DNA of 64,000 nt, taken from positions 62,001 through 126,000 of the forward strand of contig JBFXCK010000003.1 in the NCBI GenBank assembly GCA_050182275.1, read 5' to 3'. This document shows, in pieces, positions 28,045 through 37,500 of this stretch. The stretch is from JBFXCK01 sp050182275 (GTDB lineage Bacteria; Pseudomonadota; Alphaproteobacteria; SHNJ01). Under the pieces are notes generated by a model. The model was not told the origin of the DNA, did not search any database, and was given only the letters and a program-made list of their open reading frames with translations. Within the stretch, counting starts at the first letter, position 1. Each line of letters opens with the position of its first letter. Position numbers and translations under genes: made by a program.

Positions 28045-29931
28045 ATGCGCGCCACCATTTTCTTCAGCCTTATTCTAGGAGCCAGCCTGATGTTTTCAAC
28101 TTCCCGCCTTAATGCTGCCCCAATTCCCACCGCCATTCACCGCGCGATTACCCAAGAAAGCGATTGGTTGAATGTATCGCGGCCGCTTAAGCCGGAAGAT
28201 TTGCAAGGGCGCATTATTCTGCTCGATTTTTGGACTTTCTGCTGCATCAATTGCATTCACGTTATTCCCGATTTGCAATATTTGGAACACCGTTTTGGCG
28301 ATCAATTAACGGTGATCGGCGTGCATTCCGCCAAATTCGCCAATGAAAAAGACGCCGAAAATATCCGCTCGGCCATATTGCGCTATGGCATTGAGCATCC
28401 CGTGGTGAACGACGCCAATTTCCGTATCTGGCAAAGCTTTGCCGTGCGCGCCTGGCCGACCTTGGTGTTAATCAATCCTCAAGGCAAAATTGAAGATGTT
28501 TTTTCGGGCGAAGGTAACCGCGCGGCCATCGAGCATGCGGTTGAAAACCTGATCGCCAAAAACAGCCGGGCTTTAAATAAATCCTCCTTGCCGCTGGATT
28601 TGGAAAAAAACAAAATGCCGAAAACGGTTTTAAATTTCCCCGGCAAATTAATTGCCGCTGAAGGCGGGCTGTTTATCAGCGATTCCGGCCATCACCGGAT
28701 TTTATTCACCAATCCCAATGGCGGTATTGAAAAGATAATCGGCAGCGGCGTTGAAGGTTTTAAAGACGGCCCCGCCGATCAGGCGCAATTCAAAAGCCCG
28801 CAAGGTTTGCTGGTAAAAGACGGTATCTTATATGTGGCTGATACCGGCAATCATGCTTTGCGCGCGGTTGACTTGAAATCGGGTCAAGTCGCCACCTTGG
28901 CCGGCACAGGCGAACGCGGCGGCTATAGAGAGCCAAGCGGCCCAGCTAAATTAACGGCCCTAGCTTCGCCGTGGGATTTGGCGCTGTTTCCAAGCAGTGA
29001 TGAAATCACCATTGCTAATGCGGGCAGCCATCAATTATGGACTTATAATATCAAAACCAAAGCTTTGCGCATTTTCGCCGGCAATGGCCGTGAATCGATT
29101 GATGATGGGATTTATCCCAGCAATTCCTTATCGCAGCCAAGCGGGCTTTCAGTATTTGGCGATCAGTTATATTTCGTTGATTCTGAAACCAGCTCGCTTC
29201 GCGTTATTGATAAGAGAGGCAATATCACAACCTTGATCGGCAGCGGCTTGTTTGATTTCGGTTTTAGGGATGGCAAACAGGGCCAGGCGTTATTGCAGCA
29301 TTCGCTGGGTTTGGCGGCGCTGGAAGATGGCGTTTATATCGCCGATTCCTATAACCACGCCATCCGCAAATATGATTTTAAAACGCGTGAAATTTCCACC
29401 ATTCTCGGCAATGGCAAACGCGGCGAGTTGAATGAGCCGAATGCGGTGATCGTATCCGGCAATGAATTACTGATCGCCGATACCAATAACCAGCGCCTCT
29501 TACGCTATGATTTGGCCAGTAAAAAGGCGGCGGCATTTAACGTCATGCCAAAGGCGGCGCCGATTGCCTTGCAAGACCCCAAAACTTTGCCGAATTTAAT
29601 CGCCGCTTCCCCAGCCGCCGTCAAAGGAGGCGCCGAGATTATGCTGGGTTTGCCGAGGGGCTGGAAAATCAATGAGGAAGCCCCCTCGCGCCTGGTTTTA
29701 TTTGAGGGCAATAAGGCGGTTGCTGAGTATAATCTAGCGCAATTAAAACAAAAGAAAATCGCTTTACCGGCCTTAAAAGACGGTACTTACCGTCTGCAAG
29801 GCACGCTTTATTATTGCGAGGACAAAGATGGGGCTTTGTGCTTAATTGGCAGTGTTGATCAGCCTTTGACTGTGAATGATAAAAGCCAAGAAAGCCTAAC
29901 AATACCTTTGTTGACAGGGGCAAAAGGCTAA
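28045..29931 (+). CDS. Thioredoxin-like and NHL-repeat protein (NHLRC2-like)
   Basis: 628 residues with an N-terminal signal peptide (cleavage near LNAAP, about 25). A TlpA/thioredoxin-like domain follows (about 40-170) with redox motif WTFCCINC (Cys67 and Cys70 of CxxC, plus Cys66). NHL beta-propeller blades span about 190-500, with repeated strands such as LYVADTGNHALRAVD, VYIADSYNHAIRKYD and LLIADTNNQRLLRYD. A C-terminal ~120-residue domain has a CEDKDGALCLI Cys pair. The order matches the NHLRC2 family of unclear function; a periplasmic thiol-disulfide role is likely. The ATG sits at the end of a hairpin that hides its ribosome binding site. Confidence 0.88.
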   Translation: MRATIFFSLILGASLMFSTSRLNAAPIPTAIHRAITQESDWLNVSRPLKPEDLQGRIILLDFWTFCCINCIHVIPDLQYLEHRFGDQLTVIGVHSAKFANEKDAENIRSAILRYGIEHPVVNDANFRIWQSFAVRAWPTLVLINPQGKIEDVFSGEGNRAAIEHAVENLIAKNSRALNKSSLPLDLEKNKMPKTVLNFPGKLIAAEGGLFISDSGHHRILFTNPNGGIEKIIGSGVEGFKDGPADQAQFKSPQGLLVKDGILYVADTGNHALRAVDLKSGQVATLAGTGERGGYREPSGPAKLTALASPWDLALFPSSDEITIANAGSHQLWTYNIKTKALRIFAGNGRESIDDGIYPSNSLSQPSGLSVFGDQLYFVDSETSSLRVIDKRGNITTLIGSGLFDFGFRDGKQGQALLQHSLGLAALEDGVYIADSYNHAIRKYDFKTREISTILGNGKRGELNEPNAVIVSGNELLIADTNNQRLLRYDLASKKAAAFNVMPKAAPIALQDPKTLPNLIAASPAAVKGGAEIMLGLPRGWKINEEAPSRLVLFEGNKAVAEYNLAQLKQKKIALPALKDGTYRLQGTLYYCEDKDGALCLIGSVDQPLTVNDKSQESLTIPLLTGAKG

Positions 29932-29941
29932 TATTTTCTTT

Positions 29942-30011
29942 TCGTCATTCCCGCGAAGGCGGGAATCCATGGCGCCGTGTGATAGGTGGATCCCCGCTCA
30001 TCAGGGGATAA
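29942..30011. repeat. REP-type repeat (GTCATTCCCGCG family)
   Basis: GTCATTCCCGCGAAGGCGGG with a following GAATCCA, then TGGATCCCC...GGGGA in partial inverted orientation. This is the common intergenic palindrome of many proteobacteria. It lies between two convergent genes and may act as a terminator. Confidence 0.8.
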
Positions 30012-30023
30012 CAAGTTTTTTAT

Positions 30024-30749
30024 TTAAAACGCAATCGCCATATTGGTGGCGCGGATTTTTTCACCATGCTGGGTGCATTCAACGCGGGCAAGGTCAACAA
30101 AGATATTCGTAATCGTTTCCGGCGCCGGCAATTTTTCAGGGTTTTCGCCCGGAAAAGCTTCGGCCCGCAAATCGCTTTGGAAAATGCCGGGATTGACGAT
30201 ATTCACGCGGATCGTGCTGTTTTCGGTTTCGGCGGCATAAGTTAAGGCAATGCTTTCCATCGCCGCCTTGCTGATCGAATAGCTGCCCCAAAAAGCCGGG
30301 TTGAATTCAGTAACGCCGCTGGTCGTGAAAATCACGCGGCCCGAACCTGAGGCCAGCAAGCCATTATGAAAAGCGCGGATCAGGCGGTAATTGGCGGCTG
30401 CATTCAGCGCCATCACTTGGGCGAATTCGCGCGGCTTGATGTCTTGCACCGGAGTAAGCGTGCCCAGCATCGCGGCATTGCCGACCAGAATATCGAGCTT
30501 GCCGAATTTTTTGGAAATTTGCACCGCCAGCTCGTCAATTTTATCATGTTGCGTTAAATCAAGCGGCGCCAGGGTGGCTTCGCCCCCGGCGGCTTGCACT
30601 TTGTCATCCACTTCTTCCAAAGCCTCGGCGTTGCGCGCCACCAAAATAAGACGCGCCCCTTCCACGGCGAAACGCTCGGCCAAGGCGGCGCCCAAGCCGC
30701 GGGAGGCTCCGGTAATTAGGGCAATGCGCCCGGCCAGTCTCTTTTTCAT
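30024..30749 (-). CDS. SDR family NAD(P)-dependent oxidoreductase
   Basis: Classical short-chain dehydrogenase of 241 residues. Rossmann motif TGASRGLG (about 13-20), NAA structural motif (Asn91), catalytic Ser144, Tyr157 and Lys161 (YSISK). Its start overlaps the stop of purF by 4 nt (ATGA), so it is the last gene of the radA-cvpA-purF operon, an order common in Alphaproteobacteria. Its substrate is unknown. Confidence 0.92.
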   Translation of the reverse strand: MKKRLAGRIALITGASRGLGAALAERFAVEGARLILVARNAEALEEVDDKVQAAGGEATLAPLDLTQHDKIDELAVQISKKFGKLDILVGNAAMLGTLTPVQDIKPREFAQVMALNAAANYRLIRAFHNGLLASGSGRVIFTTSGVTEFNPAFWGSYSISKAAMESIALTYAAETENSTIRVNIVNPGIFQSDLRAEAFPGENPEKLPAPETITNIFVDLARVECTQHGEKIRATNMAIAF

Positions 30750-32212
30750 GCTTTAGCCTTCTCGGCAAAGAGGGGAAGGGGGGCTGTTACCTGATTTTGC
30801 TCATCGGTCAGATTAATGGCGTACTCGCCGGTGAAACAAGCATCGCAATATTGCGGCATATCTTTATTGCGTTTGACTTCGCCAACGGCGCGGTAAAGCC
30901 CATCGATCGAAATAAAGGCCAGTGAATCAACCCCCAGAGCTTGTTGAATTTCCGCCACTGAATAATTTGCCGCCACCAATTCGGTGCGGGTTGGCGTATC
31001 GATGCCGTAAAAACAGGAATGGGTGATGGGCGGCGAGGCGATGCGCATATGCACCTCTTTAGCGCCGGCGGCCCGCACCATATCGACAATTTTTTTCGAG
31101 GTGGTGCCGCGCACAATCGAGTCATCCACTAAAATCACCCGTTTTCCCGTAATTTGATTTTGATTGGGGTTATGTTTCAGCTTCACGCCCAAATGGCGGA
31201 TTTTGTCGCTGGGCTCAATAAAGGTGCGCCCAACATAATGGTTGCGGATAATCCCTAATTCAAAGGGAATTTTTGCAGCTTGCGCGTAACCAATTGCCCC
31301 CGGAACGCCGGAATCGGGCACCGGCACCACCACATCGGCCTTGACCGGCGCTTCTTGCGCCAGCACCGCGCCGATTGCTTTGCGCGCTTCATACACGCTT
31401 TTATTTTCAACTTTGCTGTCGGGCCGCGCGAAATATACATATTCAAAAATGCAAAAACGCGGGGAAACTTTTTGAAAGGGAAAGTAAGATTGCAGGCCGG
31501 TTTCATCAATCACAATCAATTCACCGGGGCCAATGTCGCGCAAATAGGCGGCGCCAATAATATCAAGCGCGCATGTTTCCGAAGCCAGAACATAGGCGCT
31601 ATCCAATTGCCCCAATACCAAGGGGCGCACGCCATGCGGATCGCGCACGCCCATTAGGCCGTCCTTGCTTAGCGCCACAAAAGAATAAGCGCCTTCGATT
31701 TTCCGGCAGGCTTCGATCAGCTTGTCCTTAACGGTGGGCTGTCCGCTTAAGGCCATTAAATGAATCACCACTTCGGTGTCGCTGGTGGATTGAAAGAGCG
31801 AGCCGCTTTTCACCAATTCGCGCTTGATCGTCATAGCATTGGTTAAGTTGCCGTTATGCGCAATCGCCAAGCCGCCAAAATTCAAATCGGCATAAAGCGG
31901 TTGCACATTGCGAAGGCCGGCGCCGCCGCAAGTGGCATAGCGCACATGGCCGATCGCCACATCGCCCGGCAAAGATTGAATGACTTTTTCAGCGCCAAAA
32001 ATATCGCCGACATGCCCAGCTTCTTTATGGGCGTAAAATTGCGCGCCGTTGCGCGTGACAATCCCTGCCGCCTCTTGCCCCCGGTGCTGCAAGGCATGCA
32101 GCCCAAGCGCCGCGTGCGCAGCGGCATCGGGCGTGCGGTAAATGCCGAAAATTCCGCATTCTTCTTTCAGCTTGTCATCGTCAAAAGGATGGGTGGTGAA
32201 ATTGTAGGGCAT
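30746..32212 (-). CDS. purF: Amidophosphoribosyltransferase PurF
   Basis: First committed enzyme of purine synthesis: glutamine and PRPP give 5-phosphoribosylamine. 488 residues. The N-terminal Ntn-hydrolase domain begins at Cys19 (ECGIFGIY) after an 18-residue propeptide that must be removed. Glutaminase motifs HRGQEAAG and GHVRYAT are present. The C-terminal PRTase domain has the PRPP loop VILVDDSIVRGTT (about 365-377). The two Cys near the C-terminus (YCDACFTGEY) fit the family. It lies between cvpA and the SDR gene, as is usual. Confidence 0.97.
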   Translation of the reverse strand: MPYNFTTHPFDDDKLKEECGIFGIYRTPDAAAHAALGLHALQHRGQEAAGIVTRNGAQFYAHKEAGHVGDIFGAEKVIQSLPGDVAIGHVRYATCGGAGLRNVQPLYADLNFGGLAIAHNGNLTNAMTIKRELVKSGSLFQSTSDTEVVIHLMALSGQPTVKDKLIEACRKIEGAYSFVALSKDGLMGVRDPHGVRPLVLGQLDSAYVLASETCALDIIGAAYLRDIGPGELIVIDETGLQSYFPFQKVSPRFCIFEYVYFARPDSKVENKSVYEARKAIGAVLAQEAPVKADVVVPVPDSGVPGAIGYAQAAKIPFELGIIRNHYVGRTFIEPSDKIRHLGVKLKHNPNQNQITGKRVILVDDSIVRGTTSKKIVDMVRAAGAKEVHMRIASPPITHSCFYGIDTPTRTELVAANYSVAEIQQALGVDSLAFISIDGLYRAVGEVKRNKDMPQYCDACFTGEYAINLTDEQNQVTAPLPLFAEKAKA

Positions 32213-32231
32213 TTTACCGTTTAAAAAACTA

Positions 32232-32304
32232 GCTCATCCTGAGCTTGTCGAAGGATGAGCGATTTTTATACATAGGCTCATGGTTCGACAAGCTCACCAT
32301 GAGT
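32232..32304. repeat. REP-type palindromic repeat, purF-cvpA spacer
   Basis: Two half-elements, GCTCATCCTGAGCTTGTCG with AAGGATGAG, and CTCATGGTTCGACAAGCTCA with CCATGAG. Each forms a hairpin. It is the same family as 15226-15292, in opposite order. Confidence 0.8.
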
Positions 32305-32307
32305 GGA

Positions 32308-32928
32308 TTATAGTTCCCCTTGCTTATAGGGCTTTTTTTGTTTTTTTTCACCTGATTTTTGCGCCTTTTTTTGATCTTCTTTTGCTATTTTTCCGATTTC
32401 ATCCTCTAAATTGGGAAGAGAGGCGTCATCTTGCAAGAAGGAACCGCTGATAAAGTGCTTGGCGCCATCGGTGGCCGCCGCGATATAGGGTTTGGTATAG
32501 GCATCCCGCAGCCATGCGGGCTGATCATCGCTAGCGGGGAAAATTTGGGTAGCCGCAAAATACATCAAACACACAATCGCTGCCCCCCTGGCGCAGCCGA
32601 AAAGAAAACCCAGCGAGCGGTCGGCCGAATTAAGTGCGCTTTTGCGCAAAAAGCCGCAAGTTAAATGGCTGATGATGGATGTTAAAATTAATGCGCCGCC
32701 GAAAAGGGTCAGGGCGGTTGCAATTTGCGCCCAAATACCCTCGCCAAGCCAGTCTTCCATCAAAGGCAAAAGCGGGGCATAGCCCAGGGTTAAGGCGAAA
32801 AACGCCACCACCCAGCCCAATATCGAAAACATTTCCTTGGCAAAGCCGCGCATGCCGCCAAGCAGGGCGGAAATCAGCAGCACAGCAATAACAATCAAAT
32901 CGCCCCCGGTAAAAAGACTTTCATTCAT
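32308..32928 (-). CDS. cvpA: CvpA family inner-membrane protein
   Basis: 206 residues with four hydrophobic segments (about 8-27, 32-53, 68-92, 105-125). The characteristic CvpA elements are RGFAKEMFSILGWVVAFF and the DRSLGFLFGCARGAAIVC loop (about 104-121). The C-terminal ~60 residues are Lys/Glu-rich and disordered (KKAQKSGEKKQKKPYK), longer than in many homologues. CvpA is linked to colicin V production and envelope homeostasis. It lies upstream of purF with a REP element between. Confidence 0.92.
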   Translation of the reverse strand: MNESLFTGGDLIVIAVLLISALLGGMRGFAKEMFSILGWVVAFFALTLGYAPLLPLMEDWLGEGIWAQIATALTLFGGALILTSIISHLTCGFLRKSALNSADRSLGFLFGCARGAAIVCLMYFAATQIFPASDDQPAWLRDAYTKPYIAAATDGAKHFISGSFLQDDASLPNLEDEIGKIAKEDQKKAQKSGEKKQKKPYKQGEL

Positions 32929-32960
32929 GGGGGTTGTGTAGCAGAAAGAGTTAGGCTTGT

Positions 32961-34355
32961 CTAACCCGCCAGTCTTTGCACTTTTTTCAACGCACCGCGC
33001 CCCAATTCACCCAGCAAATCGCGCACATCTTCGATGGCGGTTAATTGCATATCGGGGTTACGGGTGAATTTGCCGCCGGGAATAAGGGCGGTTTTAAAAC
33101 CAAGCTTGGAAGCCTCTTTAAGGCGCGCCTCTTGCTGCGCTACACGGCGCACTTCGCCGGTTAAGCCGATTTCGCCAAACGCCACGGTGGTTGAGGGCAC
33201 CGCCATGCCAGATACGGCCGAGATAAGCGCCGCCGCTACCGCCATATCGGCGGCAGGTTCATTAATGCGCAAGCCGCCCGCGACATTCAAATAAATATCA
33301 TGCATGGATAAAGAAACACCGGCCCTGGTTTCCAGCACGGCTGTCACCATCGCCAGGCGCCCCGAATCCCAGCCCACCACGGTGCGCCTGGGCGTGCCGA
33401 AGGAAGTAGGGGCGACCAGCGCCTGAATTTCAACCAAAACGGGCCTAGTTCCCTCCATGCCGGCAAAAACGCAAGAACCGGAAACATCGCCCTTTCTTTC
33501 CGCCAGAAACAGGGCGGAGGGGTTGGCGACTTCGCTTAACCCCTCGGTCGTCATTTCAAAGACGCCGATTTCGTCCGTAGGGCCAAAGCGGTTTTTGACC
33601 GCGCGGAGCAGTCTGAAATGATGCCCGCGCTCGCCCTCGAAATAGAGTACGGTATCAACCATATGCTCTAATACTTTTGGCCCCGCAATCATGCCTTCCT
33701 TGGTGACATGGCCGACCAAAAATAAAGTAAAGCCAATGGCCTTGGCCAGGCGGATAAGTTCCTGCGCACAGGCGCGCACTTGCGCCACCGTGCCGGGCGC
33801 GGAATCCAGCGCATCGAAATACAAGGTTTGAATAGAATCAATCACCACCACAGCGGGCGGGTTCGGGCCATCAAGCGAAGCCAGAATATCGCGCAAATTG
33901 GTGGCCGCCGCCAATTCCACCGGCGCATCCGCCACATTCAGACGCCGCGCCCGCAGGCGGATTTGCGCCAAAGATTCCTCGCCCGAAATATATACAGCGC
34001 GCTGTTTGCGGCTTAAAGTTGCAGCCAGGTGCAATAGAAGCGTCGATTTCCCAATCCCCGGATCGCCGCCAATTAAAATGGCGGAAGCGGAAACAAGGCC
34101 ACCGCCGGTAACTCGGTCAAGTTCCGCCATGCCGGTTAAAACACGTGGCGGTTCAGGCGTTGAAACCGAAAGCTCGGTGAATTCAATTTTTTTGCCGCCC
34201 TTAATTTGCCGCGCGCGAGGCGAAGAGGTGGCAGAACTTTGCGATATCTCCTCCACCAACGAATTCCACGACCCGCACGCCTCGCACTTGCCCGCCCATT
34301 TCGAATGAGCCGAGCCGCACGCCTGACAAACATAGGAAGTGGAAGATTTGGCCAT
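32961..34355 (-). CDS. radA: DNA repair protein RadA
   Basis: RecA-like ATPase and branch-migration helicase, 464 residues from the ATG at 34355; a longer frame would add 75 residues not found in the family. Four-Cys zinc finger (Cys10, Cys13, Cys24, Cys27), Walker A GGDPGIGKST (96-105), the RadA-specific KNRFG motif (254-258) and a C-terminal Lon-like domain with AGGLRINEPAADMAVAAAL (about 365-383). It starts the radA-cvpA-purF-SDR operon and diverges from the M16 gene. No strong Shine-Dalgarno sequence precedes the ATG. Confidence 0.97.
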   Translation of the reverse strand: MAKSSTSYVCQACGSAHSKWAGKCEACGSWNSLVEEISQSSATSSPRARQIKGGKKIEFTELSVSTPEPPRVLTGMAELDRVTGGGLVSASAILIGGDPGIGKSTLLLHLAATLSRKQRAVYISGEESLAQIRLRARRLNVADAPVELAAATNLRDILASLDGPNPPAVVVIDSIQTLYFDALDSAPGTVAQVRACAQELIRLAKAIGFTLFLVGHVTKEGMIAGPKVLEHMVDTVLYFEGERGHHFRLLRAVKNRFGPTDEIGVFEMTTEGLSEVANPSALFLAERKGDVSGSCVFAGMEGTRPVLVEIQALVAPTSFGTPRRTVVGWDSGRLAMVTAVLETRAGVSLSMHDIYLNVAGGLRINEPAADMAVAAALISAVSGMAVPSTTVAFGEIGLTGEVRRVAQQEARLKEASKLGFKTALIPGGKFTRNPDMQLTAIEDVRDLLGELGRGALKKVQRLAG

Positions 34356-34464
34356 GGAGGGAGTATAGCCAAATGTTCTTGTTTTGTCTAAAGGAAGTTT
34401 TATCAACAGAATCGTTTCCCAATAAGAAAATATATGATATAGTCGGCCAGAATTAGGAAAGAGA

Positions 34465-35796
34465 ATGAACCGTTTAAATCCACTGGATAATCCCGAAATC
34501 AGCACCTTGCCCAGCGGCATGCAAGTGGCGACATTGCATTTGCCTTGGTCGCAAACCGTGGATATGAGCCTGACTATCAAAAGCGGCGCTTATGATGACC
34601 CTCCCGGTAAAGAGGGAATGGCGCATTTGTTAGAACATTTGCTTTTTTCGCGTCATAAATATGAAAGAATCGAAAATTTAGGCGGCGAAGTTGGAGCTTT
34701 TACCACCAATATACGTATTAGCTATGAACTAAAATGCGTAGCTGCGCAATTTTCAGCGATTTGGGCGCCTTTTCTTTTAATGCGGGCGAATCCTGATTTT
34801 AGCTCTGAAAATTGTGCCCATGAGAAAGTGATTATCGACGATGAGCGCGATGTTGATAGAAACAAACAACTCTCTTTGGAAATAATCCGCTTAAGCGAAG
34901 CTATTGCCTGTGGTTATACAGGTTTTAAAGAGCCCATTATCGGCTCCCGTGAAAGCGTTGATGCTATCACACCCGCTGATTTACAGATTTTTTATAACAC
35001 CCATTCTGTCGCCGCTAATCAAATACTAGTTGCGGTTGGCAAGCTAACTCATGCAGAAGTTTGTGATTTGGCCAGTGAAATGGGGGATCATATGCCCAAA
35101 GGGCCTTTGCCTCAAAAGGTGCGGCCAAAATATGAATTCCGGCCGACTGCGCACATTTTTCTGACCGAAGAAAGACATCAAGTGGGAATAAGAATAGTTT
35201 TTTCGGCGCCCGCTAAAAAGCAAGATTACGGGGCCTATGTGGCTTATGGTCTATACGCTTCTATGCTGGCGGAAGTTTTTCGTAAAGAGTTTCGCTATAA
35301 TGAGGGAAGCTACGCACATCCAGAGGCCTTTTATAATGACGTGCCTGAACATGGAATAGCCACATTGTTAATAAGAGCTGAAATTCCCAATAGTAAGAAA
35401 GAAAAACTTCAACCTGCTTTGGACAAAATAATTTCCATTATTCAAAACATGCCCGCCTTAATTAATGAAAAAAGATTGACGGTGCGGAAAAGAGGTAAAG
35501 AACGTGTATATTTACAGGAATTGGAAAATATCGCAGCCCGCCGGCGGGAAATAGAGAGGGATATATTGCATACCGGAAAATACGATTCGGTAGGCGCATA
35601 TTTAGCCGCATTGAATTCGGTGAGATTGGAAGATATCCGCGGTATTGCAGAAAAAGTTGCTTGCCAAGAATTCGGTTGCCATCTTGTCGGCGGTATAGAG
35701 AAGCCGCCGTTAGTTCCCAAAGCGGCAAATTTAAAAGTCACTGACGAATCGGCGCGATTGGCTTTTGGCATCACCCGTTTGCCCAGATATTTATAA
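34465..35796 (+). CDS. M16 family (insulinase-like) metallopeptidase
   Basis: 443 residues, a single M16 half without signal peptide. The inverted zinc motif HLLEH is intact (His54, Glu57, His58). The third ligand, normally a Glu about 75 residues later in a VVLEE-like helix, falls at VIIDDERD (122-129). Here Asp126 or Glu127 would have to serve, so activity is uncertain. The C-terminal M16 domain (about 200-400) is recognisable. It is more AT-rich than its neighbours. It is divergent from radA and convergent with the Mla-type transporter genes. Confidence 0.85.
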   Translation: MNRLNPLDNPEISTLPSGMQVATLHLPWSQTVDMSLTIKSGAYDDPPGKEGMAHLLEHLLFSRHKYERIENLGGEVGAFTTNIRISYELKCVAAQFSAIWAPFLLMRANPDFSSENCAHEKVIIDDERDVDRNKQLSLEIIRLSEAIACGYTGFKEPIIGSRESVDAITPADLQIFYNTHSVAANQILVAVGKLTHAEVCDLASEMGDHMPKGPLPQKVRPKYEFRPTAHIFLTEERHQVGIRIVFSAPAKKQDYGAYVAYGLYASMLAEVFRKEFRYNEGSYAHPEAFYNDVPEHGIATLLIRAEIPNSKKEKLQPALDKIISIIQNMPALINEKRLTVRKRGKERVYLQELENIAARRREIERDILHTGKYDSVGAYLAALNSVRLEDIRGIAEKVACQEFGCHLVGGIEKPPLVPKAANLKVTDESARLAFGITRLPRYL

Positions 35797-35821
35797 TTAA
35801 GCTTAAAAAGACAAGGGCGCT

Positions 35822-36604
35822 TTACGCCACTTTTACCGCCATTTGAATCGGGCCTTCGGCGCGGCCGTGGATGAATTGGTCGACATGGGCGTTGTTGGAA
35901 CGGTCGATATCCTGCACCGGGCCGTGCCAAATGATCTTGCCTTCATAAAGCATCGCAACCCTATCGGCGATGCGCCGCACGCTGGCCATATCGTGGGTGA
36001 TGGAAAGGGCGGTTGCGCCCAAATCGCGCACCAGCTTTTTAATAAGCTGGTTGATGACATCGCCCATGATGGGGTCAAGGCCGGTGGTGGGTTCGTCAAA
36101 GAAAATGATTTCCGGCTGCGCCGCAATGGCGCGGGCCAGCGCCACCCGTTTTTGCATTCCGCCCGATAATTCGGCCGGATATAAATCGGCCGCCTCGGGC
36201 GGCAGGCCGACTTGGCCCAGCAGCTTGATGGCGATTTCCTTGGCCTTACCGCGCTCCATTCGTTGCCCTTGGATCAGGCCGAAGGTGATGTTTTCCCACA
36301 CCGGCAAAGAATCGAATAAGGCGGCGCCCTGAAACAGCATGCCGAATTTGTGCAAGACTTCTTCCCGCTCATGCCCGCGCATACCCATCGTTTCAACGCC
36401 GTCGATTTTGATGCTGCCCTTATCGGGAGGCACGATTCCTAAAATACATTTCAGCAAAACCGATTTGCCGCTGCCCGAACCGCCGATCACCACAACTGAT
36501 TCACCTTTAGCGATATCCAAATCAAGCCCTTGCAAAACTTTTTTGGGGCCGAAAGATTTATAAAGGCCGCGGACTTCGATTTTAGGGGTGCTGGAGGAAG
36601 GCAT
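35822..36604 (-). CDS. mlaF: ABC transporter ATP-binding protein, MlaF-like
   Basis: 260-residue ATPase of a phospholipid (Mla/Ttg2) transporter. Walker A GGSGSGKS (41-48), signature LSGGMQKRVALARA, Walker B IIFFDEPTTGLDP, and a switch His (SITHDMASVRRIADR). The combination GMQKRVALARA with DPIMG is typical of MlaF. The gene starts 2 nt after the permease gene. No mlaD, mlaC or mlaB follows; the next gene is convergent, so the substrate-binding parts must be elsewhere. Confidence 0.92.
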   Translation of the reverse strand: MPSSSTPKIEVRGLYKSFGPKKVLQGLDLDIAKGESVVVIGGSGSGKSVLLKCILGIVPPDKGSIKIDGVETMGMRGHEREEVLHKFGMLFQGAALFDSLPVWENITFGLIQGQRMERGKAKEIAIKLLGQVGLPPEAADLYPAELSGGMQKRVALARAIAAQPEIIFFDEPTTGLDPIMGDVINQLIKKLVRDLGATALSITHDMASVRRIADRVAMLYEGKIIWHGPVQDIDRSNNAHVDQFIHGRAEGPIQMAVKVA

Positions 36605-36606
36605 GG

Positions 36607-37404
36607 CTATTGCGCGAAGAAAAATTCAGTGATGATGTAGTTAGCGATCAAAATCATGATCGAGGCCGACACCACCGCATTGGTGGTGGCCGTGCCAACC
36701 CCTTGCGCGCCGCCGCGGGAATTATATCCGTTATAGCAGCCCATCAAGGTAACGATAAAGCCGAATACCCCGGCTTTGACCAAACCGCTGAACACATCGT
36801 TGAATTGCAGAAAATCCCAGCTGCTTTTAATGTAAGAGGCGGGATTAAAACCCAGCTTGTAAACGCAAATAATAAAGCCGCCAAACACGCCGATTACATC
36901 GCCTACCAAAACCAATAAGGGCAACATTAAAAGCCCCGCCAAAATCCGGGGCGCCACCAAATATTTCATCGGATTGGTGGAAAGGGTGGTTAAAGCATCG
37001 ATCTGATCGGTCACGCGCATCGTGCCAAGTTCGGCCGCCATGGCGGCGCCAATCCGTCCGGCCACCATCAAGCCTGCCAAGACGGGCGCTAATTCCCGCG
37101 TCATGGAAAGCACCACCACATTGGCGACCGCGCCTTCGGCCGAAAAACGCGCGAAGCCGGTATAGGATTGCAGGGCTAAAACCATGCCGGAGAAGGCGCA
37201 AGTAAGCCCCACGACAGGCAGCGAAAAATAACCAATATCCACAATCTGCCGCCAAAGCTGGCGCGCATAAAAGGGTGGCTGGAAAATCGAGCCGATCGCC
37301 CGGCCGGTGAATAAAGCCAGCCGTCCCGTGCCTTCTAGAAACAGGGTAAAAGTATGGCCAATCTTGGCCAGCGCCGGAACGAAAGAAGAGGTCATTTGCA
37401 TCAT
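36607..37404 (-). CDS. mlaE: ABC transporter permease, MlaE-like
   Basis: 265 residues with five to six membrane segments. MlaE landmarks: a long N-terminal amphipathic/anchor region, LTCAFSGMVLALQSYTGFARF (about 64-84), ELAPVLAGLMVAGRIGAAMAAELGTMRVTDQIDAL (about 104-138), and GCYNGYNSRGGAQGVGTATTNAVV (about 221-244). It forms the membrane part of the lipid transporter with the next gene. Start could also be the second or third Met. Confidence 0.93.
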   Translation of the reverse strand: MMQMTSSFVPALAKIGHTFTLFLEGTGRLALFTGRAIGSIFQPPFYARQLWRQIVDIGYFSLPVVGLTCAFSGMVLALQSYTGFARFSAEGAVANVVVLSMTRELAPVLAGLMVAGRIGAAMAAELGTMRVTDQIDALTTLSTNPMKYLVAPRILAGLLMLPLLVLVGDVIGVFGGFIICVYKLGFNPASYIKSSWDFLQFNDVFSGLVKAGVFGFIVTLMGCYNGYNSRGGAQGVGTATTNAVVSASIMILIANYIITEFFFAQ

Positions 37405-37459
37405 TCGATTTATTTAGCAGGAGAGAAGGGGGAAGGCTAGGGGGTTTTGTGATTCCAGC

Positions 37460-37488
37460 TTGCCTTCATTGAATTGACGCGCTAGGTT
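37460..37488 (+). promoter_or_regulatory. Promoter of tRNA-Leu
   Basis: TTGCCT (37460-37465), 17-nt spacer, TAGGTT (37483-37488), with the tRNA starting 12 nt later. The -35 is the same hexamer as in the tRNA-fMet promoter. Confidence 0.5.
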
Positions 37489-37500
37489 CACGCCTGCCCT

